Shown here piece by piece: positions 16,882 to 27,524 of a DNA stretch of 64,000 bases (within the stretch, counting starts at the first letter, position 1; each line of letters starts with the position of its first letter). The position numbers and the translations under genes were made by a program. The stretch comes from Fodinicurvata halophila (lineage in GTDB: Bacteria > Pseudomonadota > Alphaproteobacteria > Kiloniellales > DSM-21159). The notes beneath the pieces were generated by a model, which was given only the letters and a program-made list of their open reading frames with translations, searched no databases and was not told where the DNA came from. The stretch spans positions 248,001-312,000 of the forward strand of contig NZ_JBHSCW010000007.1 of NCBI RefSeq assembly GCF_042651425.1, written 5' to 3'.

Positions 16882-17184
16882 TCTGATTATGAATTTATCA
16901 AGAAAAGTAATTATACTAAAGACTGTGAACTTTAACCAGCATGGGCTCATTGTCGATCTGCCCTCATAGTCCTTGGCGTAAGGAGAGCCCGAGCAAGGTA
17001 ATCAATCGTTAAAACGCTGTCTGCATAGGTGATGACCCTTGCCCTATCCGGCGTACAGGCGCAATTATCAAACAATAATTCCAGTGATACATGGATGGAG
17101 CTTTGATCTCACGTTAACCGCAATGCAGCAGTGGAGTCATGCGCCCGTCGATTTATGCTTTGCAGAGTCAGAAAAGGATAGGAT
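16882..17184. other. 303-base gap at a composition boundary
   Basis: No gene is assigned. The left part is AT-rich like the preceding genes; the right part leads into the GC-rich methyltransferase gene at 17185. On the minus strand about 53 codons are open from roughly 17107 to the stop at 16947, without a start codon or ribosome site; it could be a gene remnant. I see no transposase motif or terminal inverted repeat. Confidence 0.3.
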
Positions 17185-18648
17185 ATGAGCCGCAGTTTCG
17201 ACTTCGCCGCTCACCCGGAGTTTGCGGAAATCTGGGAAAAGGTACAGCCCTACACTATGACTTCTCCCGAACGCGGCTTCGCTCTCTACCAAGCGGTGAA
17301 CGCGGTCATCGATAACGGGATCGAAGGACGGTTCGTGGAATGCGGCGTGTGGCGTGGTGGATCCGCCATGATCATGGCGCTGGCGCTGATGAAACGCGGG
17401 GCACGTCGCGAGCTGGTGCTTTTCGACACCTTCGAGGGTATGACTGAACCGGGGGAGGCCGACCGCGACTTCAACGACAAGAGTGCGGCGGAACTGATGG
17501 CCGGATCAGAGGGGGGGCAGTTTGCCGAGCTCGTGATCGCCGCCGCCGAACTGGAGGACGTGCGCACAGCCCTTGCCTCGACGGGCTACAACATGGGGTT
17601 GGTCCGTTTTATCAAGGGAGATGTGCGCAAGACGCTTGCTACCACCAGCACGCAGAAGATCGCGCTCTTGCGGCTCGACACTGATTTCTACGACAGCACT
17701 CTGGCTGAGCTTCGGGAATTGTGGCCGCGCCTTGCCCACAAGGGCCTGTTCATAATTGATGATTACGGACACTGGAAAGGGGCCCGGCAAGCCTTTCATG
17801 ATTATTTCGAAGATCCGGAACATGACTATACGATGCCGCTTCTCTGGCGGATCGATTATACCGGCTATGGCGGGGTCAAGATGCAGGATCGCGTGGTGCC
17901 GGGTATCCCGCGTTACGACTACATCCCGCCGGGATTCGACTGTCCGCAGTTGACGGGGCTTTTCCCACACGCTACCGCGCAGGATCCATATCAGGTGAAA
18001 TGGCCCTACCTACGGGCGCAGGTGCCGCATATTTGGCGGTCCGACACGCGTGATCACAAATCATGGCAAACCGGCAACGCATCGGTGGAGGAGGCTGCGT
18101 GCCTCTACACCTTGGCCAAGCAGTTCACCGGTCAGCGCGGGTTGGAGATCGGGACGCATTTCGGCTGGACTGCCGCGCACCTTGTCGCTGCCGGTCTGCA
18201 TCTCGATTGCATCGATCCGGAGTTCAACACGGGCGACCGCGTGGCGCAGGTAACGAAGGCACTTTCGCAGGTGCAGGGCGAGGGCAGCTTCCGCTTTTAT
18301 GGCGGCTTTTCGCCGGATATGGTCGAGGAGGCGCGGCTGGCAGAGCAGGCGCCCTGGAGCTTCGCCTTCATCGACGGCAGCCACGATGGGGATGGCCCAC
18401 GCAACGATGCGCTTGCGGTGCTGCCGCATCTTGCAGGAAACGCTATTGTCGTCTTTCACGACCTGACGTCGCCCTTTGTCGAGCGTGGGCTCTACGCAAT
18501 GAAGATGGCGGGGTTTGACACGCGTCTTTTCGTCACGATGCAGGTGCTGGGAGTTGCATGGCGCGGAAATGTAGCCATTCCGGAGCATGTACGCGACCCG
18601 AATACGCCGCCGTATTTGCCGAAACATCTTGAGAAATACCAGCGCTAA
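17185..18648 (+). CDS. Two-domain methyltransferase: TylF-like plus class I (Methyltransf_24-like)
   Basis: A 487-residue fusion of two SAM-dependent domains. Residues 1-~245 match the TylF/macrocin O-methyltransferase family: FVECGVWRGGSA (50-61) for SAM, LRLDTDFYDST (162-172) and IDDYGHWKGA (191-200) for the metal site. Residues ~300-480 form a second SAM fold: LEIGTHFGWTAAHL (320-333), LDCIDPEF (340-347) and FIDGSHDGDGPR (395-406), as in Methyltransf_24 proteins. O-methylation of glycan sugars is the likely role. The gene is GC-rich between two AT-rich stretches and has AGGATAGG before the ATG. Confidence 0.87.
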   Translation: MSRSFDFAAHPEFAEIWEKVQPYTMTSPERGFALYQAVNAVIDNGIEGRFVECGVWRGGSAMIMALALMKRGARRELVLFDTFEGMTEPGEADRDFNDKSAAELMAGSEGGQFAELVIAAAELEDVRTALASTGYNMGLVRFIKGDVRKTLATTSTQKIALLRLDTDFYDSTLAELRELWPRLAHKGLFIIDDYGHWKGARQAFHDYFEDPEHDYTMPLLWRIDYTGYGGVKMQDRVVPGIPRYDYIPPGFDCPQLTGLFPHATAQDPYQVKWPYLRAQVPHIWRSDTRDHKSWQTGNASVEEAACLYTLAKQFTGQRGLEIGTHFGWTAAHLVAAGLHLDCIDPEFNTGDRVAQVTKALSQVQGEGSFRFYGGFSPDMVEEARLAEQAPWSFAFIDGSHDGDGPRNDALAVLPHLAGNAIVVFHDLTSPFVERGLYAMKMAGFDTRLFVTMQVLGVAWRGNVAIPEHVRDPNTPPYLPKHLEKYQR

Positions 18649-18697
18649 GATCGGAACAGTCAAAGACCGATAATGTGGGTGCCGTGACCAAAAAGAA

Positions 18698-19699
18698 TCA
18701 GCGGCGCAGGAAATCTATGTAGCCGTTGTACTGTTCCATGCAGAAATCATAAACTTGCATGACATACTCTGCTGGGATCGCGGCAAGATCAACGAATTGT
18801 CTCTCTCTGGGCTCGAGTCCTTTTGGGTCGAAGCCGGGAAACATCTTGGCCACTTCCGAACCCGTATTCTCGAATTTCTTCAGCAATGCGGCTTGAGCGT
18901 CGGGTGGTATAACAGTGACATTGCGGGGGTAGATGTTTGCCGTTTTTGTATATTGATCCAGCATGCTCATTATCCGGCTGCTTTCCGCGTTGGACCTGCT
19001 TCGTTCCTGCGCCTGAAGCCGCAGTAGAAATGCCAACGCTTCAGGTGGTAGCGATACGTTACTATTTTCCTCGGGCCTCTCAAGTTGCCGAAGTGAGGGA
19101 TTCACCTCATCGCAAAAGAACTCCCAGGCGTCGAAACCATCTGCCATCGAAGCAACCGAAAATCGCGCATTCGGAAAACGATCTCGCCACGCTCTCGCAT
19201 TTTCGGCGTAGTCTGCAAGATTGATCGCTTCCCGAATGACGTGGGACAGCGTTATTCCTTGCTGAAAAAACCCCATTTTGATGAGTTGATTGGCCATCGA
19301 GTTTGCGTACTCCGTAGGTGACCGCACGATCCAAACGATATGTATCTCGAAGGCAGCCTCAAGCTCTTCGAAAGCGGGCTTGAAACCGAGAGCCCAAACG
19401 AACGCCTCCGAGGAGAGTATTACAGTATCGACACACCGATTTTTTGCGAGATTTTTCAGTTCCTCCACAACCTGCGATCCAGTTACGTCACTTTTTGGGA
19501 GAAAATTATCTCTTTTATGCGAAATAAGAGAATTTACAAGCAAATGATGTGCGTTGTACTTTTGACCAAAGTCCGGATAAATTATGCCAAGCCTATTGAT
19601 TGTATCTTTATTTTTGACAAGAATTTTTTGGATTGTCGATGTCCCAGTTTTTGGGTGACCGATGTGGATAACTAGGTTTTTCCTTTTTTTTATGCGCAT
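18698..19699 (-). CDS. Sulfotransferase-like protein (PAPS-binding fold)
   Basis: A 333-residue protein with the sulfotransferase P-loop: IHIGHPKTGTSTIQ (11-24) is the 5'-phosphosulfate loop and WIVRSPTEYANS (123-134) matches the 3'-phosphate strand-helix with its Arg and Ser. Such proteins transfer sulfate from PAPS to sugars or other acceptors, although several bacterial members of this family have no tested activity. The gene is AT-rich and its start overlaps the stop of the methyltransferase gene (TAATG), so the two are co-translated, in the opposite direction to the flanking polysaccharide genes. Confidence 0.78.
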   Translation of the reverse strand: MRIKKRKNLVIHIGHPKTGTSTIQKILVKNKDTINRLGIIYPDFGQKYNAHHLLVNSLISHKRDNFLPKSDVTGSQVVEELKNLAKNRCVDTVILSSEAFVWALGFKPAFEELEAAFEIHIVWIVRSPTEYANSMANQLIKMGFFQQGITLSHVIREAINLADYAENARAWRDRFPNARFSVASMADGFDAWEFFCDEVNPSLRQLERPEENSNVSLPPEALAFLLRLQAQERSRSNAESSRIMSMLDQYTKTANIYPRNVTVIPPDAQAALLKKFENTGSEVAKMFPGFDPKGLEPRERQFVDLAAIPAEYVMQVYDFCMEQYNGYIDFLRR

Positions 19700-20574
19700 T
19701 ACTGAATTCCAAAAGGCTTCCGCATCACTATTACGTCTTGAAAAACAGGCAGTCTTCTATGGGTCTCGACAATATCCAGATATCGTGCCCAATGCTTGCG
19801 AATGTAGTCATAACTGTAGAACACGTTGCTAGAATAGGAACGCTCCGCACGCCACCGGAACACCATGCGATCCCGCGGCATAGGGCTACTTGCCGGGATT
19901 TTCTGGAATTCGGGATGATTCTTCAACGCGCCGTAAAGGGGCCAGTTCTCGTTCATGTCCTCCCAAGTCTTTTCGGTATGCACCGTAACCCATGCTAGGC
20001 CGCCTGGTCGCAAGATACGACGCAATTCCATGAGCCAAGCAGTTTCAAATGCTTCGATATGAGTGAAAACTGAGAATGCTGACACAAGATCAATACTTTC
20101 ATCTGGCAAGGGCAGCGTGGGTAGCGAATGGTTTTGAAATACCATGAGGCTGTCCGGTAGGAATTGAGTTACCCAAGCCACATGAGCGGCATTGATATCA
20201 CATCCCCATGTACAAATTTCAGGGTGCTGAAATGCCATGTGGCGTATCAAGCGACCACTTGAGCAACCCAAGTCTAGATAATCCTGAACGTTTACACCTA
20301 AACGTTCGCAAGCAAAGAACATGTTGCTAACATCACGAAGACCGCTGGCCCAATAGCTGAAATGATGGGGACCGAAGTATCCTTCACGATCCTTTGTCAG
20401 AGGGAGTGGCGCGAGATCCCTACTTGCTGCCAAATCAAGGTCAATATGCAGTTTCTCTTTTGTCCAGTCGGTATGTGTGTCGGAAGCGCGATATTTCTCA
20501 GCATTATCTAATACTTCAAAATAATGATCTCCGTGCGAATTTAACGAGACTAAATCTTCCCAAACTTCTTTCAT
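19699..20574 (-). CDS. Class I SAM-dependent methyltransferase
   Basis: A 291-residue methyltransferase: DYLDLGCSSGRLIRHMA (98-114) is motif I, TWGCDINAAHV the acidic strand-2 end, and LVSAFSVFTHIEAFETAWLMELRRILRPGG motifs IV-VI of the Methyltransf_11/25 type. The N-terminal ~95 residues are family-specific. First gene of a two-gene unit with the sulfotransferase-like gene. Target unknown; context suggests a sugar or lipid of the surface glycan. About 260 bases separate it from the divergent ABC transporter. Confidence 0.85.
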   Translation of the reverse strand: MKEVWEDLVSLNSHGDHYFEVLDNAEKYRASDTHTDWTKEKLHIDLDLAASRDLAPLPLTKDREGYFGPHHFSYWASGLRDVSNMFFACERLGVNVQDYLDLGCSSGRLIRHMAFQHPEICTWGCDINAAHVAWVTQFLPDSLMVFQNHSLPTLPLPDESIDLVSAFSVFTHIEAFETAWLMELRRILRPGGLAWVTVHTEKTWEDMNENWPLYGALKNHPEFQKIPASSPMPRDRMVFRWRAERSYSSNVFYSYDYIRKHWARYLDIVETHRRLPVFQDVIVMRKPFGIQ

Positions 20575-20833
20575 ATCAGACCTTTCTCAAATTTCAGCAG
20601 ATTGATATAGGGGACCTCTGAGTTCATTTTTTGGGGGATTCAAAGGGCATACTCCCAGTGTGCGGGAAAGTGTTGGTCATCAATCTGAAGCTCTCGCATT
20701 GCGGAGCAATGATAAAGGCTAAAGCTAAATGTTAGGAAGGGCATAGCGTGTCTTTTATGTGCGTCTCTTGCTTAGACAAGAGGTTTGTGCCTTTCTTGCT
20801 CGTGTAACTTTTTACACTTAGAGCCACCACTGT

Positions 20834-22561
<1,728 letters not shown>

Positions 22562-22591
22562 TGATTAGATAGAGAAATTCTCCATCTGCTA

Positions 22592-23791
22592 TTAACAACT
22601 ACTGACCAACCATGGACGAATGCCATCGGTTTTTATACGACTTATGAGTTCGCTAATGATAAACTCATGTCGTAGCAAGTCCCCCTCTATTATGAAAAGC
22701 GGCACTTCCTTTGGGATTTCCTCTATGATGATATCAACTGCTTCCCTTCCTAGTTCATCATCGGAAGCAATTTTTTCTCCTACAGCACCCCAGTCCTGAC
22801 CTTTCTCCACGACAATATCTTGCACTGCTTTTGCCAGGGGACGCCAAGAATAGTTAGGATTCTTGGAAAGCCTCAAAATAAGAGAGTCTGTTGCATAAAC
22901 AGGTGTACCTAGGTTGGCGAAATGTGTGCCAAGTTGAGATTTCCCGATTCCTGACAGACCTGGAATCAAAAGGGCAGTAGACTGTCGCCTTGTGCAATGG
23001 AAAACGTATCGAGGGACTGGATCACCAGCCTGATCAACACTTCGGCCAGCGCTTCTTACGGCAAAACGCTCCAAAATATCTTGAGTCAATAGTGCACGAG
23101 TTGGATATTTCTTAATCCCATCATGTCGTTTTACGGTATCCCAACGCCGGATATTTGGTTGCTCGTTCGCTATACCACACTCCAGAATTAATGTTCCTTT
23201 TGGTGAAAGATGTTCCAGAAGCATTTCAAGAAATTTCTTCTGATTTTTCTCATAATGAATTGCTGACAGGAGGAGTATGACATCAAACTGATCGTCTGGC
23301 ACATCCCACCATGAACCATGCACGAACTCAGCTTCGGGTACATTTTTACTGGCTGATTCAATTGACGGTCCGTGCGCGTCAATTCCCACTACACGGGTAG
23401 CGCCTTGCCTAATAGCCTCCAGGCAAAAAAAACCTTCATTGCATCCGAGGTCGAGTACAGAAAACCCTTCAAGTGGACTAGCATTATTATTGGCGCCAGG
23501 TAATGTATTGAGTCGTAGCGCCTTCAGCTTGTCATGCGAACGAGACGAAGCTTCACCCTTACCTGCAAAATCCTGATAAGGCCTTTTTTTCTTTTTCTTA
23601 ACAGGAGTAGGGGTTTTCTCTGAAAGAAGCGGTTCTGGTGGTGATTCCGTCCGCGCAACCTTCCTCCCGGTCAGCCGGAAGATCTTTTTTTGCATGCGTT
23701 TGTGAAATGGTTTTGATGCTTGCTTCGTTTTCTTTAATGAGCTGTCCAATTTGGATTCCTTGTCATGAGTGAAGGGTACATGCCAATTCAA
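22592..23791 (-). CDS. Methyltransferase fused to a P-loop kinase-like domain
   Basis: A 399-residue protein in three parts: a basic, lysine-rich N-terminus (1-~90); a class I methyltransferase (~105-268) with FSVLDLGCNEGFFCLEA (110-126), VVGIDAHG and FDVILLLSAIHY; and a C-terminal nucleotide-binding domain (~270-399) with Walker A GLSGIGKSQ (278-286) and VYATDSLIL, resembling small nucleoside or sugar kinases. I do not know a described enzyme with this order. The gene is AT-rich. It is convergent with the ABC exporter (30 bases apart) and lies 87 bases downstream of the tandem glycosyltransferase gene on the same strand. Confidence 0.8.
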   Translation of the reverse strand: MNWHVPFTHDKESKLDSSLKKTKQASKPFHKRMQKKIFRLTGRKVARTESPPEPLLSEKTPTPVKKKKKRPYQDFAGKGEASSRSHDKLKALRLNTLPGANNNASPLEGFSVLDLGCNEGFFCLEAIRQGATRVVGIDAHGPSIESASKNVPEAEFVHGSWWDVPDDQFDVILLLSAIHYEKNQKKFLEMLLEHLSPKGTLILECGIANEQPNIRRWDTVKRHDGIKKYPTRALLTQDILERFAVRSAGRSVDQAGDPVPRYVFHCTRRQSTALLIPGLSGIGKSQLGTHFANLGTPVYATDSLILRLSKNPNYSWRPLAKAVQDIVVEKGQDWGAVGEKIASDDELGREAVDIIIEEIPKEVPLFIIEGDLLRHEFIISELISRIKTDGIRPWLVSSC

Positions 23792-23878
23792 TATTCAGCC
23801 CCTCTCAGTCTTTTCCAATATCAACATTACAAGCTGCAACGAATTAGGCTGGCTTCGCGCTCGATATCCCATTGTTCA

Positions 23879-25813
23879 TCAAGATTTCCAGTTTACCCAA
23901 GGTCGCTGTAAACGCGGCACGGGCGCTAGGCTGAAATCCTCTCTATCCATTGTCAGGTTCGGATTATAATAAGCGTCATTTGGCAAGACACTTACCCAGC
24001 GGCTTTTCATATACTGTACTTCATTGCGATATCGTTCTCGTTTTTCGGGGGTTGTATCTTCTCCACGAGAGACGCTCTCGTAATGATACAGACGTGCATG
24101 AGGCGTCCAAATAATTCGGTAGCCGGCCTGTCCAAGTCTGATACATAAATCCACGTCGTTGTAGGCAACTTTCAAATTTGTCTCATCCAGGCCGCCCACC
24201 TCAGTATAAACCGCACGTCGTACAGCCAAACAGGCGCCCGTCACACAAGAGAGGCTGTGCACCAGGTTAAGACGATTAAAGTATCCTGGGTGTTCGTGAT
24301 GAATAAATCTATGCGCGTGCCCTGCCACCCCTCCAATACCGAGTATCACACCACCATGCTGGAGCGTATCGTTGGCATAATAAAGCTTGGCACCCACGGC
24401 GCCAACTTCGGGCCTGAGCACCTGGGCGGTAAGTTCCTGAAGCCAGTCCGGGTTTATGACATCGATGTCGTTGTTGAGCAGGACGCAGACCTCACCCGTT
24501 GACGCGGCAACCCCGTGATTAACCAAATACGAGAAATTGAAGGGACCTGGTGCCTCCAGCACCGTCACATGACGATGGGCGTCCAGTTCGCGCAGCAAGG
24601 CCAGGGCGTCAGGCTCGCTGCTGCCGTTATCGACAATCACGATTTCCAGCGGCGCATAGGTTGTGCGAGTCAACAGACCTTCGGTGCAGAGGCGCAGCAA
24701 TTCGCAGCGGTCCTTCGTGGGAATGACGATGGAGACCAGCGGCGGCGGGTCGGGCAGGTCCCAGCGAATGCGCAGGTGGCTGGAGTGCCCACTCGCGACG
24801 GCTTTGGCCGGCTGGCCTGTGCGGACGAGGTGCTCGTTGACGGCGGTTTGGGCGGCGGTGCAGGCGCCTTCAATGACACTATACGAGAAGCCTTGTTCCT
24901 CTTGGCGCTGGTGATAGAGGACGAAGGGAATGTGCTGGACTTCCGGCTGGGGGCCTGCTGCCTCAAGGACCCGCAGGGCCAGGTCCCAGTCCTGAGAGCC
25001 TTCGAATCCTTCGCGGAAGCCGCCGGCCTGCCGGACCAGGGGGCGGGGATAAGCAACCAGGTGGTTCAGGTAGTACTGGCCCAGGAACAGGTCGTAATCC
25101 CAATCCGGCTTGAAATAAGGGTTCGAGCGGATCCCTTCGGCATCCACATGGTCTTCATCGGAATAGATGATGGCCGTATCCGGATGTCGATTGATGGCTT
25201 CGACCACCATGTAAAGCGCGTGCGGCGCCAGCAAGTCGTCGTGATGCATCAGGACGATCCAGTCGCCTGTGGCGGCCTCCAGCGCCGTGTTGCTGCAGGC
25301 CGCGATACCACCGTTGTGACTGCGGAACTGGGGCTTGATCCGGTCGTCGCGCTGGGCAAACTCGCTCAGGATCTGCCGCGGTCGCGCGTCGGGGGAGGCG
25401 TCGTCCACGGCGACCAGCTCCCAACCGGGATAGAGCTGGTCGATCACGGACTCAAGGGCGGCGCGTAGGTAGGTCGGGTCACTATCATAAACCGGCATCA
25501 GGATCGAAAAGCGCGGCCGCACCCTGAACGCACGGATGTGCTCGCGGATCAATGCCACGTCCCGCTTTTTCAGGCGGTCGTTGCGCGTGATCCAGTCGGA
25601 ATAGTCGATCCAGATCTCGGGGTGAGGGAGGGCATTCAGGCGGCGGCTGCCTCCCGATCTGAACCATTGCTTCAGGGCGCGCCGGTGATGTTTCGGAATA
25701 ACCTTGCGGATGCCGGCCGGCACATGGCGCTTATACCAGGGTGCCAGAGCAGTGGCTGTTCGGGCCAGCGTCTTGGACAGTTTCTTTTGTAGGCGACGGG
25801 GTTTGCGGAGCAT
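23879..25813 (-). CDS. Tandem family 2 glycosyltransferase (two GT-A domains)
   Basis: A 644-residue protein with a basic N-terminus and two glycosyltransferase domains. Domain 1 (~101-330): RFSILMPVYDSDPTYLRAAL, the HHDD metal site (190-193) and GSQDWDLALRVLE. Domain 2 (~365-610): PLVSIVIPTKDRCELL, LLNNDIDVINPDWL and YNDVDLCIRLGQAGYR. Such tandem enzymes, like WsaE-type and O-antigen rhamnan synthases, add two linkages in alternation. The 5' two thirds are GC-rich; the 3' end (below about 24,500) is clearly more AT-rich, suggesting a recombination junction within the gene. Probably cytoplasmic, membrane-associated. Confidence 0.92.
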   Translation of the reverse strand: MLRKPRRLQKKLSKTLARTATALAPWYKRHVPAGIRKVIPKHHRRALKQWFRSGGSRRLNALPHPEIWIDYSDWITRNDRLKKRDVALIREHIRAFRVRPRFSILMPVYDSDPTYLRAALESVIDQLYPGWELVAVDDASPDARPRQILSEFAQRDDRIKPQFRSHNGGIAACSNTALEAATGDWIVLMHHDDLLAPHALYMVVEAINRHPDTAIIYSDEDHVDAEGIRSNPYFKPDWDYDLFLGQYYLNHLVAYPRPLVRQAGGFREGFEGSQDWDLALRVLEAAGPQPEVQHIPFVLYHQRQEEQGFSYSVIEGACTAAQTAVNEHLVRTGQPAKAVASGHSSHLRIRWDLPDPPPLVSIVIPTKDRCELLRLCTEGLLTRTTYAPLEIVIVDNGSSEPDALALLRELDAHRHVTVLEAPGPFNFSYLVNHGVAASTGEVCVLLNNDIDVINPDWLQELTAQVLRPEVGAVGAKLYYANDTLQHGGVILGIGGVAGHAHRFIHHEHPGYFNRLNLVHSLSCVTGACLAVRRAVYTEVGGLDETNLKVAYNDVDLCIRLGQAGYRIIWTPHARLYHYESVSRGEDTTPEKRERYRNEVQYMKSRWVSVLPNDAYYNPNLTMDREDFSLAPVPRLQRPWVNWKS

Positions 25814-25957
25814 CTATGCATTCTGGATTACAACTATGCGTCCCGTATTATGGGAGATGAAGAGGCGGGACAAGTCGTTGCCTGAAGAAAGACACGGGGG
25901 GTGTGGAGCGCAAGGCGGGTGAGGTTGGAATTCTCCCCGGCGCTAATGTCTGTGCCG

Positions 25958-26006
25958 GGATGGTTCGAGGCATTGACATTCGTCAATGCACCTCACCATG
26001 ACGTCG
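25958..26006. repeat. Single intergenic hairpin repeat
   Basis: One copy of the dispersed element: GGATGGTTCGAGGC, a perfect inner stem (GCATTGAC/GTCAATGC), then ACCTCACCATGACG. It lies between the tandem glycosyltransferase gene and the 3' end of the lactonase-like gene and closes the polysaccharide region. Confidence 0.75.
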
Positions 26007-26026
26007 GACTGGGGGCCAGGCGGTGC

Positions 26027-26914
26027 CTACAGAGTCCACACCTTCGCCAACGGTGATTCCCCCAGCGGCTCGGCCGACAGCTCGATGGTCTCCTCCGCCA
26101 CCGTGGGGTACAGCTCCTGCACCAGGGGGTCGTGGCCGGGAATGACCATGTCGGGGCGGTCGTGGATTTCGCCCCGCTCGTCGCGCACCTGGGCCAGTTC
26201 ACGCATGCGCTCATAGGCCGCCAGGGTGGCGGGGATGTTCACCACCACCGGGAAGGGGTTGCGCCAGACCATCTGGTCGAAGAAGTGCGCCACGTCGGAG
26301 GCCAGGATCAGCTTGCCGCGCGCCGTCTCGACGCTGACCGCCTGCATGCCGGCGGTGTGGCCGCCGGTCAGGTGGGCGCCGATGCCGGGCGCGATCTCGC
26401 CGTCGCCGTTCAGGAAGCGCACCCGCTCGGCGAAGTTGTAGGTGACCAGGTGACAGACGTCCTCAGGCTCGAAGGGGGCGCGGCAGACGGGGTGGCGCAT
26501 GTCCGGCCCTGTGGCAAAGGCGACCTCGCTGCGCTGGACGTGGAAGCGCGCGTTGGGGAAGCGGTCCAGGTTGCCGGCGTGGTCGTAGTGCAGGTGGGTG
26601 ACCACCACCTCGTCCACCCGCTCGGCCGACAGGCCCAGGCGCGACAGCGCCGCCGCCGGACAGCCCAGGAAGTTGCGCTTGCGCTTGTTCGCCGCCTCTT
26701 CATTGAAGCCGGTGTCCACCATGACGATGCGGCCGCGGCCGACGATGACCCAGACGAAATAGTCGATGACCCGCCCGCCCTCGTGCGGATCGATCACCTC
26801 GGGGTGCGGCTCCAGCACGAAGTGGTGCGGATCGCGCCGCAGGGTGGCATAGCGGATGGCGAAGACGCGGTAGGTGTCGGCGTTGGGGTCGGGGCGGTTG
26901 TCTGGGGTGGTCAT
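26027..26914 (-). CDS. Metallo-beta-lactamase-fold hydrolase, AHL lactonase-like
   Basis: A 295-residue metallohydrolase. The dinuclear zinc motif is THLHYDHAGN (106-115), preceded by IVMVDTGFNEEAA, with further ligands in GGHTAGMQ and the late PGHDP. The layout (VDTGF, HLHYDH, GGHTAG, ASDVAHFFDQ, PGHD) fits the N-acyl-homoserine lactonase AttM/AiiB branch, so it may open lactones such as quorum signals; other lactones are equally possible. The ATG at 26914 is used; the open frame continues upstream, but only through repeat DNA. Monocistronic between repeats. Confidence 0.82.
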   Translation of the reverse strand: MTTPDNRPDPNADTYRVFAIRYATLRRDPHHFVLEPHPEVIDPHEGGRVIDYFVWVIVGRGRIVMVDTGFNEEAANKRKRNFLGCPAAALSRLGLSAERVDEVVVTHLHYDHAGNLDRFPNARFHVQRSEVAFATGPDMRHPVCRAPFEPEDVCHLVTYNFAERVRFLNGDGEIAPGIGAHLTGGHTAGMQAVSVETARGKLILASDVAHFFDQMVWRNPFPVVVNIPATLAAYERMRELAQVRDERGEIHDRPDMVIPGHDPLVQELYPTVAEETIELSAEPLGESPLAKVWTL

Positions 26915-26949
26915 TGTGGGTGTCTCTCGCTTGGGTCTGGGGTGGTGCC

Positions 26950-27166
26950 GGGGTGCTTCGAGGCTCGACCTATCGGTCGAGCACCTCAGCATGAGGGATC
27001 TTTTTAGTAGCGGCCCGCTCCGCCCTATCCTCACCCTGAGGTGCGGAGCGCAGCGGAGCCTCGAAGGGGCCTGGCACCGGCGTCTGTACAGTCCTGTGCC
27101 TGGCCTTGCCGCCTGTGCCGACATGTTTCGAGGGGCCGCTGGCGCGGCCCACCTCAACATGAGGGT
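26950..27166. repeat. Cluster of three intergenic hairpin repeats
   Basis: Three copies in alternating orientation: 26950-26996 (GGTGCTTCGAGGCTCGACC facing GGTCGAGCACCTCAGCATGA), 27030-27075 (CCTCACCCTGAGG to GCCTCGAAGGGG) and 27120-27166 (GTTTCGAGGGGCCGC to CACCTCAACATGAGG). They fill most of the 318-base gap between the lactonase-like gene and parE; nothing else is recognised there. Confidence 0.8.
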
Positions 27167-27232
27167 GGGTTTGTGAGGTGGATAGGGTTCCCCTTCTCTT
27201 AGTTTCACCCAGGAATGGCCGATTTCGTGACA

Positions 27233-27523
27233 TCAGGACAACAGCTCTTCCCAGTCCTGTCGGCCGTCCAGGACGCGCAGCACCAGGACATCGTCCTGTC
27301 GCACCTGATAGACAATCAGGTGGGCCTGATGGACATGGATGCGGACGGCGGGCCGGAATTCGCTGCGTTCCCTGGCAATCATGGGCTGCTCCGCAAGCAG
27401 GCGCAGGGTTTCCATGAGGCCGGCGTGATAGTGCTCGGCCTGGTGAACCCCGAATTCCCGGACGCCGTGAAGATAGATGCCGATGATGTCTTCATCGGCT
27501 TTCCGGCTTGTCCGGAGCCGCAT
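27233..27523 (-). CDS. parE: Toxin ParE (RelE/ParE superfamily)
   Basis: A 96-residue toxin; characterised ParE proteins inhibit DNA gyrase. It starts LRTSRKADEDIIGIYLHGVREFG and has the later RPAVRIHVHQAHLIVYQVRQDDVLVLRVLDGRQDW, the strand pattern with IVYxV and VLRVLxxRxD typical of ParE. The ATG lies 1 base after the parD stop, so the pair is translationally coupled. Flanked by repeat clusters on both sides. Confidence 0.93.
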   Translation of the reverse strand: MRLRTSRKADEDIIGIYLHGVREFGVHQAEHYHAGLMETLRLLAEQPMIARERSEFRPAVRIHVHQAHLIVYQVRQDDVLVLRVLDGRQDWEELLS

Positions 27524-27524
27524 G

